26,361 nt of DNA from Hyphomicrobiales bacterium. Lineage in GTDB: Bacteria; Pseudomonadota; Alphaproteobacteria; Rhizobiales; Xanthobacteraceae. Of the stretch, positions 8,398-14,005 are shown piece by piece. The translations under genes were made by a program, and so were the position numbers. Under the pieces are notes generated by a model. It did not search any database. It saw only the letters and a program-made list of their open reading frames with translations, and was not told where the DNA came from. The DNA is taken from positions 1-26,361 of the forward strand of contig JACQTM010000308.1 in NCBI GenBank assembly GCA_016210825.1, given 5' to 3'. Position 1 is the first letter of the stretch; each line of letters opens with the position of its first letter.

Positions 8398-8916
8398 ATG
8401 ATGACGTTGCGCAAGGCGCTGGAAACGAATCCCGTCGCGCAGGCTGCTGCCGCAATCGCCGTGATTGGAGCGGCGACGATTTTTGGCGCTTACGTGTTTC
8501 AATATGGTCTTGGCTTGGCGCCCTGTCCGCTCTGTCTTGAACAGCGCATTGCCTATTATGTTTCGATCCCGCTCGCGGTACTGGTCGTGATCGGTGTCGC
8601 CGCCGGTGCATCGCGGAAGGTGTTGCTCGCTGCCCTGTTCGTGATCGCCGCCGGAATGCTCTGGAATGCGGGTCTCGGCGCCTATCATGCCGGCGTCGAA
8701 TGGCATTGGTGGGCTGGGCCACAGGATTGCTCCGGCCCGCTCATCGATCTGCGCGCGGGCGGCGGCCTGCTCAGTCAATTGCAGTCGATCAGCGTCGTGC
8801 GCTGTGACGAGGCGGCATGGCGTTTCCTCGGGCTTTCGCTTGCGGGCTACAACGTACTGATCTCGCTCGCGCTCGCGGGCGTGGCGGCGTGGGGTGTGAT
8901 CGCCGGGAGGCGCTGA
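8398..8916 (+). CDS. dsbB: Disulfide bond formation protein B (DsbB)
   Basis: DsbB reoxidises periplasmic DsbA and passes electrons to quinone. The 172-residue membrane protein has four hydrophobic helices. The first periplasmic redox pair is Cys43-Pro-Leu-Cys46 (APCPLCLEQR). The second periplasmic loop carries the other pair, Cys111 (GPQDCSG) and Cys136 (VVRCDEAAW). Arg50 after the CxxC matches the conserved quinone-contacting Arg. ATG 8398 follows GGAG at 8388-8391 and is immediately followed by a second ATG. An upstream GTG at 8350 is in frame but has no ribosome site. It is convergent with the HNH gene, four bases apart. Confidence 0.93.
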   Translation: MMTLRKALETNPVAQAAAAIAVIGAATIFGAYVFQYGLGLAPCPLCLEQRIAYYVSIPLAVLVVIGVAAGASRKVLLAALFVIAAGMLWNAGLGAYHAGVEWHWWAGPQDCSGPLIDLRAGGGLLSQLQSISVVRCDEAAWRFLGLSLAGYNVLISLALAGVAAWGVIAGRR

Positions 8917-8920
8917 CCGA

Positions 8921-9478
8921 TTACGGCTCGAGCTCGGTATCCCAATAGAGATAATCGAGCCAGCTCTCGTGCAGATAATTCGGCGGGAACAGCCGGCCGT
9001 TGCGATGCAGGTGATGCACGCTCGGCTGGAACGGCATCTGCGAGGGCCACATCCCGGATTCGGTCGGCGTCATGTTGCCCTTGCGCAGATTACAAACACC
9101 ACAGGCCGCGACCACGTTAAGCCAAGTGGTGTGTCCGCCGCGCGATCGCGGCAACAAGTGATCGAAGGTCAGATCGTCGTCCGCCCCGCAATATTGGCAA
9201 GAGAATTTGTCGCGCAGGAAAACATTGAATCGGGTAAAGGCCGGATGTGTCGATGGCTTCACGAAGGTTTTTAGTGAAACGACGCTCGGCAGCTTAATTT
9301 CGATGCTTGGGCTATGCACCGCGCGGTCGTAATTGGCGACAATGTTCACGCGCTCCAGAAAGACCGCCTTGATCGCGTCCTGCCAGCACCACAGCGAGAG
9401 TGGATAATAGCTTAGCGGACGAAAATCCGCGTTCAGCACCAGGGCCGGCCAACCGTTAGGCGACACGTGAACGTTCAA
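8921..9478 (-). CDS. HNH endonuclease family protein
   Basis: The 185-residue protein carries an HNH domain at about residues 90-140: CQYCG, then LTFDHLLPRSRGG with the catalytic His, WLNVVAACGVCNLRKG with the second CxxC, and the final basic segment. The four Cys would bind a structural zinc. The N-terminal part (VLNADFRPLSYYPLSLWCWQ) is shared by a widely conserved alphaproteobacterial branch whose cellular role is not settled. The start codon is TTG, supported by GAGGAG at 9485-9490, six bases upstream. It has no linked restriction or phage genes, so I read it as a core chromosomal gene. Confidence 0.87.
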   Translation of the reverse strand: MNVHVSPNGWPALVLNADFRPLSYYPLSLWCWQDAIKAVFLERVNIVANYDRAVHSPSIEIKLPSVVSLKTFVKPSTHPAFTRFNVFLRDKFSCQYCGADDDLTFDHLLPRSRGGHTTWLNVVAACGVCNLRKGNMTPTESGMWPSQMPFQPSVHHLHRNGRLFPPNYLHESWLDYLYWDTELEP

Positions 9479-9614
9479 ACGAGGCTCCTCAAACCCCTAG
9501 CGCTGGAGTTTTTTCGCAGCGGGCATAGTCTATACGGCAGCGTGACTGGATTGTGAAGGTGGCGGCGGGGGTTACCCGGGATCGCGTTAGCCTAAAACCC
9601 TGAACCGGCGTGGA

Positions 9615-9640
9615 CCGATCTCGGGTTTACCCGAGATCGG
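9615..9640. terminator. Perfect 12-bp inverted repeat downstream of the esterase gene
   Basis: CCGATCTCGGGT (9615-9626) and ACCCGAGATCGG (9629-9640) are perfect complements around a two-base TT centre. The element follows the 3' end of the minus-strand alkA-like/esterase pair, so it may act as a hairpin terminator, though no T-run follows on either strand. A related half (TTACCCGGGATC) occurs about 60 bp to the left. It may also be a dispersed intergenic repeat. Confidence 0.45.
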
Positions 9641-9656
9641 CACCATGAGTGCGCAA

Positions 9657-9672
9657 GTCGGCTATAGCCGAC
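9657..9672. terminator. 16-bp palindrome over the esterase stop codon
   Basis: GTCGGCTATAGCCGAC is a perfect 16-bp palindrome that contains the TAG stop of the minus-strand esterase. As RNA it forms a six-pair stem with a TATA loop. With the neighbouring 12-bp hairpin it makes a two-hairpin 3' end, probably limiting read-through or 3' decay. Role inferred. Confidence 0.4.
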
Positions 9673-10324
9673 GTGCGAGAAACTCACCACCGTGTCGCAA
9701 GCCCTCACCATCGATGCCATGACCGACGCCGTGGGATAGGTGCCATTCCACGGGGATGTCGAGCGCTGCGAGGCCCTGGGCGGCGAGGAACAGCGCCTGC
9801 GGCGGGATTAGGTCGTCGCGGTCGCCATGCACGAGAAGGACAGGCGGCCGCGCACGAATTTCCGCGGCGAAAGCTTCGGGTTTGGCGTTCTCCGGAACGA
9901 CGAGCATCCCGGAATATCCAACGATGGCCGCCGGTGCCGTGGCACGGCGCAACCCCACATGCAATGCCATCATCGTGCCTTGGCTAAATCCGACGAGGGC
10001 GAGCGAAGAGGCGGGAAGATTGCGGCGGGCCAGCTCGCTGTCGAGAAAGCGTTCAAGAATAGGTGCGGCTTTTTGCACGCCGGTCCAGCGCTCGTTGGGG
10101 TCGCGGAATGTCAGCGCGAACCATTGCCGCCCGACGGGCGCCTGACCGCACGGCTCGGGCGCGTGCGGCGAGACAAACGCTGTATCCGGCAACAGCGGCT
10201 GCCAGGCACGACCGAGTTCGATCAGGTCGTTGCCGTCGGCACCGTAGCCGTGAAGGAAGACAATGAGGTGTTTGGCCGGTCCGCGGCGCGGCTCAAGTCG
10301 CGGGCCGTCGAGCTCTGCGGCCAT
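9662..10324 (-). CDS. Phospholipase/carboxylesterase family alpha/beta hydrolase
   Basis: The 220-residue cytoplasmic hydrolase belongs to the carboxylesterase/acyl-protein thioesterase family. The catalytic triad is visible as Ser114 (GFSQG), Asp170 (HGDRDDLIPP) and His202 (GVGHG). The oxyanion segment FLHGYGADGNDL lies near residue 23. It likely cleaves short-chain esters or lysophospholipids; the natural substrate cannot be told from sequence. The coding start overlaps the end of the upstream glycosylase gene by 32 bp, so the two are almost certainly one transcript and translationally coupled. Confidence 0.9.
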   Translation of the reverse strand: MAAELDGPRLEPRRGPAKHLIVFLHGYGADGNDLIELGRAWQPLLPDTAFVSPHAPEPCGQAPVGRQWFALTFRDPNERWTGVQKAAPILERFLDSELARRNLPASSLALVGFSQGTMMALHVGLRRATAPAAIVGYSGMLVVPENAKPEAFAAEIRARPPVLLVHGDRDDLIPPQALFLAAQGLAALDIPVEWHLSHGVGHGIDGEGLRHGGEFLARRL

Positions 10325-11012
10325 TCCGATTTGGCTCCCTTACCGGCGCTTGCATCTTTGTCGACGCCTGCATTGGAGCGCCATCGAGACCTTTCACGGC
10401 TCGATAATATGACCACAATAGCCGCGCCGCTACGCTGCGCCATGGCCGCCATGGCTTGGCCAGGACATCCATGTCCCCGGTGGAGGGGCGTTTCTTGAGC
10501 TTGAACGCGATGCGTGTGGCTTCCTGCAGGGCGAGATCGCCTGCCGGCCACGCATCCGAATGGCCGAGGCAGGCCAAGAGATAATTACTCGCCGTCCACG
10601 GGCCGATGCCGTGCACGGCGATGAGTATCTCGTGCGCGTTGTCGGCGGAAATGGTGCCGAGTGTTCCAAAATCGAGGTCGCCGGCTTTCGCGGCCTTTGC
10701 GATCGCTTTCAGGGTGCGTACTTTCGATCCGGATAAGCCAACACGCCGCAATTTGTCCGCACGGGTGCGCAACACGGCTTCCGGCTCGAACGGCTCAATT
10801 GAAGTGCTTAGCCGGCCCCAGATCGCGGCAGCGCTTGCGCCCGAGAGCTGCTGACCCACGACGATCATCGCGAGCCCGCCGAAGCCGCCCGGACGACGGC
10901 GTAACGGCGGCTGGCCAGTGACATCGAACACCGGCGCGAACCGCGGTTCGGCCTTGATCAGGCGCCGAATGGCAGCATTGAGATCGGCCTCAGTGTGAAT
11001 GAAATGAGACAT
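10293..11012 (-). CDS. DNA-3-methyladenine glycosylase II (AlkA family)
   Basis: The enzyme removes alkylated purines from DNA as the first step of base excision repair. The 239-residue protein has the HhH-GPD fold: MIVVGQQLSG near residue 49, hairpin VHGIGPWTASNYLL (133-146), and catalytic Asp159 in WPAGDLALQ. KPWRPWRSVAARLLW near the C-terminus matches the family's closing motif. It lacks the extra N-terminal domain of E. coli AlkA, as many rhizobial versions do. The last ~30 residues are basic and unconserved. It is divergent from gluQ and overlaps the esterase gene downstream. Confidence 0.9.
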   Translation of the reverse strand: MSHFIHTEADLNAAIRRLIKAEPRFAPVFDVTGQPPLRRRPGGFGGLAMIVVGQQLSGASAAAIWGRLSTSIEPFEPEAVLRTRADKLRRVGLSGSKVRTLKAIAKAAKAGDLDFGTLGTISADNAHEILIAVHGIGPWTASNYLLACLGHSDAWPAGDLALQEATRIAFKLKKRPSTGDMDVLAKPWRPWRSVAARLLWSYYRAVKGLDGAPMQASTKMQAPVREPNRNGRRARRPAT

Positions 11013-11085
11013 TGCGGCGGTGAGCTTCTACAACTTGAGCCATCGTGCAACCCGTTATCGAGCGCAACCCACATACATTTTGTTG

Positions 11086-11958
11086 ATGTCGCCACCGGTC
11101 TTCCGCTTCGCGCCGTCGCCCAACGGCTATCTGCATCTTGGCCACGCTTTCTCGGCGCTGCTCAATTTCGATTTGGCGCGCGCGGCGAGCGGCAAATTCC
11201 TGCTGCGCATCGACGATATCGACACCACGCGTTGCCGTCCGGAATTCGAGGCGGCGATCTACGAGGATTTGCATTGGCTCGGGGTCGCATGGGAGAAACC
11301 CGTGCGCCATCAATCGCAGCATTTCGACGATTATCGCGCCGCGCTGGCAAAGCTTGATGCGCTCGGCTTGCTCTATCCGAGTTTTGAAAGCCGAGCGGAA
11401 ATCGCCCGGCTTGTCGCCGAACCTGAGTCGGCGGCATCTTGGCCGCACGATCCGGACGGTGCGCCACTTTATCCCGGTACGGCGAAGTCATTGCCGGCCG
11501 CCGAGCGCGCGACGCGCATTGCTAGAGGCGAGCCCTATGCGCTGCGTCTCGATCTCGCTGCAGCGGTTATGCGCGCAGGTGAATTAAACTGGACGGAGGA
11601 GGGTGACGGTCATGGCGGGTTGGGATTGGTGAGAGCGCAGCCGCAGATGTGGGGCGATGTTGTTATCGCGCGTAAGGACTTGCCGACGAGCTATCACTTG
11701 TCGGTCGTGGTCGATGATGCACTGACCGGCGTCACCCACATCGTGCGCGGGTACGATCTCTACCGGTCTACGGATATTCACCGTCTTTTGCAGGCTCTGC
11801 TTGGATTTGCGGTGCCCATCTATGGCCATCACAAGCTGATTCTCGATACGGTCGGACGCAAATTGTCGAAATCGACGCGCTCGACAGGTTTGCGTGAATT
11901 ACGCGCCGCCGGCGCCACGGCCAAGGACATCCGCCGCATGGTCGGGCTCGATGCCTGA
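11086..11958 (+). CDS. gluQ: Glutamyl-Q tRNA(Asp) synthetase
   Basis: GluQ activates glutamate without tRNA and attaches it to queuosine at the wobble base of tRNA-Asp. The 290-residue product is a GluRS catalytic core without the anticodon-binding part. It has FAPSPNGYLHLGH (HIGH motif, residues 8-20), LRIDDIDTTR, and a KLSKS motif in the C-terminal third. ATG 11086 is chosen because the family starts right before RFAPSP; the upstream extension from GTG 11020 is unlike the family. No ribosome site is obvious. The zinc ligands Cys-x-Cys and Cys of E. coli Glu-Q-RS are replaced (Ser99, Glu101, Ala133), with only the Tyr (129) kept. Confidence 0.9.
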   Translation: MSPPVFRFAPSPNGYLHLGHAFSALLNFDLARAASGKFLLRIDDIDTTRCRPEFEAAIYEDLHWLGVAWEKPVRHQSQHFDDYRAALAKLDALGLLYPSFESRAEIARLVAEPESAASWPHDPDGAPLYPGTAKSLPAAERATRIARGEPYALRLDLAAAVMRAGELNWTEEGDGHGGLGLVRAQPQMWGDVVIARKDLPTSYHLSVVVDDALTGVTHIVRGYDLYRSTDIHRLLQALLGFAVPIYGHHKLILDTVGRKLSKSTRSTGLRELRAAGATAKDIRRMVGLDA

Positions 11959-12010
11959 GTCGTGTGTGGTTCAGGGTGACACGCCATGCCATTCTGACGC
12001 GGGGTAAGGG

Positions 12011-13234
12011 ATGGCGCGAATCAGTGCTGGGAAATCCGCAACCGGGCGGGGCAAGAAACGCGTCAACAAGCGGGCGGCGCGGCCGCGTAAGCGTGGCGCA
12101 AGCGAGACCGAAGCCGCGCTCGCCGCGCTCGCCCACGAAATCCGCACGCCGCTTACCGGTATTCTGGCGCTTGCCGAGCTGCTCGTGGCGTCCGATATGC
12201 CGGCGCGCGAGCGCGGGTGGGCACGGGCGATTAAGGGCGCCGCCGAGCATCTCGCTCAACTTACAACGCTCGTCTGCGATGCGGTTCGCGCCGACGCGGT
12301 TGGGCTCGCGCTGCGCGACGACATCTTCGATCCACGGCTCTTGGCGCAAGGTATCGGTGCTTCGCTCGAAGCGCGGGCGCGCACCGGCGGACTTTCGTCG
12401 CAAGTAACGATTGCGAGCGATCTGCCGGCGAACGTGCGCGGCGACCCAGTGCGCATCCGCGCCGCGCTGGAAAATCTAATCGACAATGCGGTGAAATTCA
12501 CCGCGCGCGGCGGCATCACGCTGCAGGTCGCGGCTGCGCCCGCGTCAGGCGGCCGTGTGCGCCTGAGCTTTACCGTCGCCGATACCGGCATCGGACTGAG
12601 CGCGAAGGAAATTGCAACGCTGTTTCGTCCCTTCTCCCAGGCCAGCGCCGCGATTGCTCGGCGTTACGGCGGCACGGGCTTGGGCCTCGCCTTCGTCAAA
12701 CGCATCGCCAAAGCGATGGGCGGCGATCTGACATTGACGAGTAAGCCCGGCCACGGTTCAACCTTTCGGCTGTCCATTCTCGCCGTCCGCGCCGACGCCA
12801 GGGCCAATGGGAGAAAGAAGGCCAGCAGCCTGGCGGCGCGCGCGGCAAAACCGGCACGTAGCCTCGCCATCCTTTGCGTTGAGGACAACCCTTACAGCCG
12901 TGTCGTGCTCAACACGATCCTGACCGAGCTGCGCCATCGCGTGGACTTTGTCGGCACCGGCGACGCCGCGATCAAGGCAGTCGCCGGCGGCGGCTACGAC
13001 CTGGTGTTCATGGACATTGCGCTGCCGGATCTCGACGGGATCGAAGTCACGCGCCGCATCCGCGCCCTGCCGGCGCCGTTCGGCCGCATCCCGATCGTCG
13101 GCGTCTCCGCGCGCAGCGGCGAGGATGAAGCGGCGCGCAAGGCGGGAATGAATGCGTTCCTGATGAAGCCAGTGAGTCCCGCCTTGCTGCGCGACACGAT
13201 CGAGGCGGTGGCCGACTTGCGCGTGGACGGCTGA
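12011..13234 (+). CDS. Soluble hybrid histidine kinase / response regulator
   Basis: The 407-residue signalling protein has a short Lys/Arg-rich N-terminus, then an HisKA dimerisation domain with phosphoacceptor His42 in AHEIRTPLTG. An HATPase domain follows (LIDNAVKF near 157, DTGIGL near 190, GTGLGLAFV near 220). After an Ala/Lys-rich linker a receiver domain runs from about residue 285 to 405 (CVEDN, phosphoacceptor Asp335 in VFMDIALPDLDG, Lys386 in LMKPVSP). No transmembrane or sensory domain is present, so the input must come from a partner. The last ~20 codons are duplicated beyond the toxin-antitoxin pair, suggesting this 3' end has been rearranged. Confidence 0.92.
   Translation: MARISAGKSATGRGKKRVNKRAARPRKRGASETEAALAALAHEIRTPLTGILALAELLVASDMPARERGWARAIKGAAEHLAQLTTLVCDAVRADAVGLALRDDIFDPRLLAQGIGASLEARARTGGLSSQVTIASDLPANVRGDPVRIRAALENLIDNAVKFTARGGITLQVAAAPASGGRVRLSFTVADTGIGLSAKEIATLFRPFSQASAAIARRYGGTGLGLAFVKRIAKAMGGDLTLTSKPGHGSTFRLSILAVRADARANGRKKASSLAARAAKPARSLAILCVEDNPYSRVVLNTILTELRHRVDFVGTGDAAIKAVAGGGYDLVFMDIALPDLDGIEVTRRIRALPAPFGRIPIVGVSARSGEDEAARKAGMNAFLMKPVSPALLRDTIEAVADLRVDG
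13163..13203 (+). repeat. Direct repeat, left copy, in the 3' end of the hybrid kinase gene
   Basis: These 41 bases encode MKPVSPALLRDTI and match 13908-13948 at 39 of 41 positions, in the same orientation and 745 bp apart. The differences are one C/T and one T/C. The two copies bracket the toxin-antitoxin pair. Confidence 0.9.
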
Positions 13235-13249
13235 TATCAAAACTGATAT
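13234..13249. promoter_or_regulatory. Candidate operator of the toxin-antitoxin pair
   Basis: ATATCA (13234-13239), spacer AAAC, and TGATAT (13244-13249) form a perfect inverted repeat 15 bp before the toxin ATG. It starts at the last base of the kinase stop codon. CTGATAT also occurs as a direct repeat 12 bp apart (13231, 13243). Such AT-rich inverted repeats just upstream of toxin-first modules are typical autorepression sites for the antitoxin. Binding is inferred, not shown. Confidence 0.45.
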
Positions 13250-13264
13250 AGGATGCGAGAGTGA

Positions 13265-13594
13265 ATGAAGCCTATCGTTTTTCTTGGAGACTCGCTCAAC
13301 AACTTGCAAGCGTTTCCAGATCGGGCGCGCCGCGATGCCGGTTTTCAACTGGACCGCGTGCAGCGTGGGCTCGACCCTGACAACTGGAAGCCGATGACGA
13401 GCATCGGTTCGGGCGTCAGGGAAATAAGGGTGCGGGATGCGCATGGAGCGTTTCGTGTCGTCTATGTGGCGACGTTTGCCGAGGCTGTTTATGTGCTGCA
13501 CGCCTTTGCGAAGAAAACACAACGTACCTCGCTGCGCGATCTGGCGCTCGCCCAATCGCGGTTGCGGGAATTGAAGCGCGGAGCATCGCGATGA
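13265..13594 (+). CDS. HigB/Gp49-like toxin of a type II toxin-antitoxin pair
   Basis: The 109-residue protein resembles the phage-derived Gp49-like / HigB branch of the RelE toxin superfamily (COG4679 type), ribosome-dependent or free mRNA nucleases. Visible signs are the N-terminal VFLGDSLNNLQAFP, VQRGLDPDNWKPM, then the core strands VREIRVRDAHGAFRVVYVA and VYVLHAFAKKTQRT, a pattern (IR...G..R..Y... VL..F.KK..) diagnostic of the family. It precedes the antitoxin and overlaps it by four bases (ATGA), the usual toxin-first higBA order. Activity is inferred from family. Confidence 0.88.
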   Translation: MKPIVFLGDSLNNLQAFPDRARRDAGFQLDRVQRGLDPDNWKPMTSIGSGVREIRVRDAHGAFRVVYVATFAEAVYVLHAFAKKTQRTSLRDLALAQSRLRELKRGASR

Positions 13595-13875
13595 GGAAAC
13601 AACGCTTCGACAGCGTGTGGGATGCGATCGAGCCGTCGCGCACGGCGGCGGCAAACATGAAGGCGCGCGCCGAAATGATGATTGCAATCCGCGACACCGT
13701 TACGGCTTGGCGCGTGACTCAGGCTGCCGCGGGAAAGCGGCTCGGCCTGACGCAGCCGCGGATGAACGATCTTATGCGCGGCCGCATCAATAAATTCAGC
13801 CTCGATGCGCTGATCAATCTTGCGACGCGGGCCGGGCTTAGCGTGCGCGTCAAGGTCGTCCGCCCAGCGGCGTAG
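13591..13875 (+). CDS. XRE-family antitoxin (HigA-like)
   Basis: The 94-residue protein has a helix-turn-helix of the XRE/Cro type: TQAAAGKRLGLTQPRMNDLMRG (about residues 48-69) followed by NKFSLDALINLATRAGL. The first ~45 residues probably contact the toxin. It should neutralise the upstream toxin and repress the operon. Its start overlaps the toxin stop as ATGA, which couples their translation. It ends 32 bases before the right copy of the kinase-tail repeat. Confidence 0.88.
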   Translation: MRKQRFDSVWDAIEPSRTAAANMKARAEMMIAIRDTVTAWRVTQAAAGKRLGLTQPRMNDLMRGRINKFSLDALINLATRAGLSVRVKVVRPAA

Positions 13876-13877
13876 CG

Positions 13878-13964
13878 ATGGCGCAGGGTGAATTGAAATT
13901 CTATGTCATGAAGCCAGTGAGTCCCGCTTTGCTGCGCGACACGACCGACAAAACAATCGACTGA
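13878..13964 (+). pseudogene. Orphan duplicate of the kinase 3' end (28-codon open frame)
   Basis: Right after the antitoxin an ATG opens a 28-codon frame whose second half, MKPVSPALLRDTTD, is the tail of the hybrid kinase in the same reading frame. It ends at TGA 13962. After the stop both copies continue with a similar CTGATA..AAA run. It has no usable domain by itself, so I read it as a remnant of the kinase 3' end separated from the gene when the toxin-antitoxin pair arrived. Translation is possible but unsupported by a ribosome site. Confidence 0.6.
13908..13948 (+). repeat. Direct repeat, right copy
   Basis: This segment matches 13163-13203 at 39 of 41 bases. Similarity stops sharply at its left edge, where the preceding ~30 bases are unrelated to the kinase gene. 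Confidence 0.9.
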
Positions 13965-13981
13965 TAAAATACGGCCGCGTC

Positions 13982-14005
13982 GCGGCGTCGCTCACGCCGC
14001 TTTTT
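13982..14005 (+). terminator. Rho-independent terminator after the toxin-antitoxin pair
   Basis: GCGGCGT (13982-13988), loop CGCTC, ACGCCGC (13994-14000) and TTTTT (14001-14005) form a classic intrinsic terminator on the plus strand. It overlaps the last codons and stop of the convergent ecm gene, so the same bases encode the Lys-Ala-Ala end of Ecm. Confidence 0.7.

Noticed and set aside
9662..11012. The HNH nuclease, alkA-like and esterase genes as a defence island
   Set aside because: The HNH branch and the glycosylase are ordinary conserved alphaproteobacterial genes; there is no methylase, helicase or phage-related partner.
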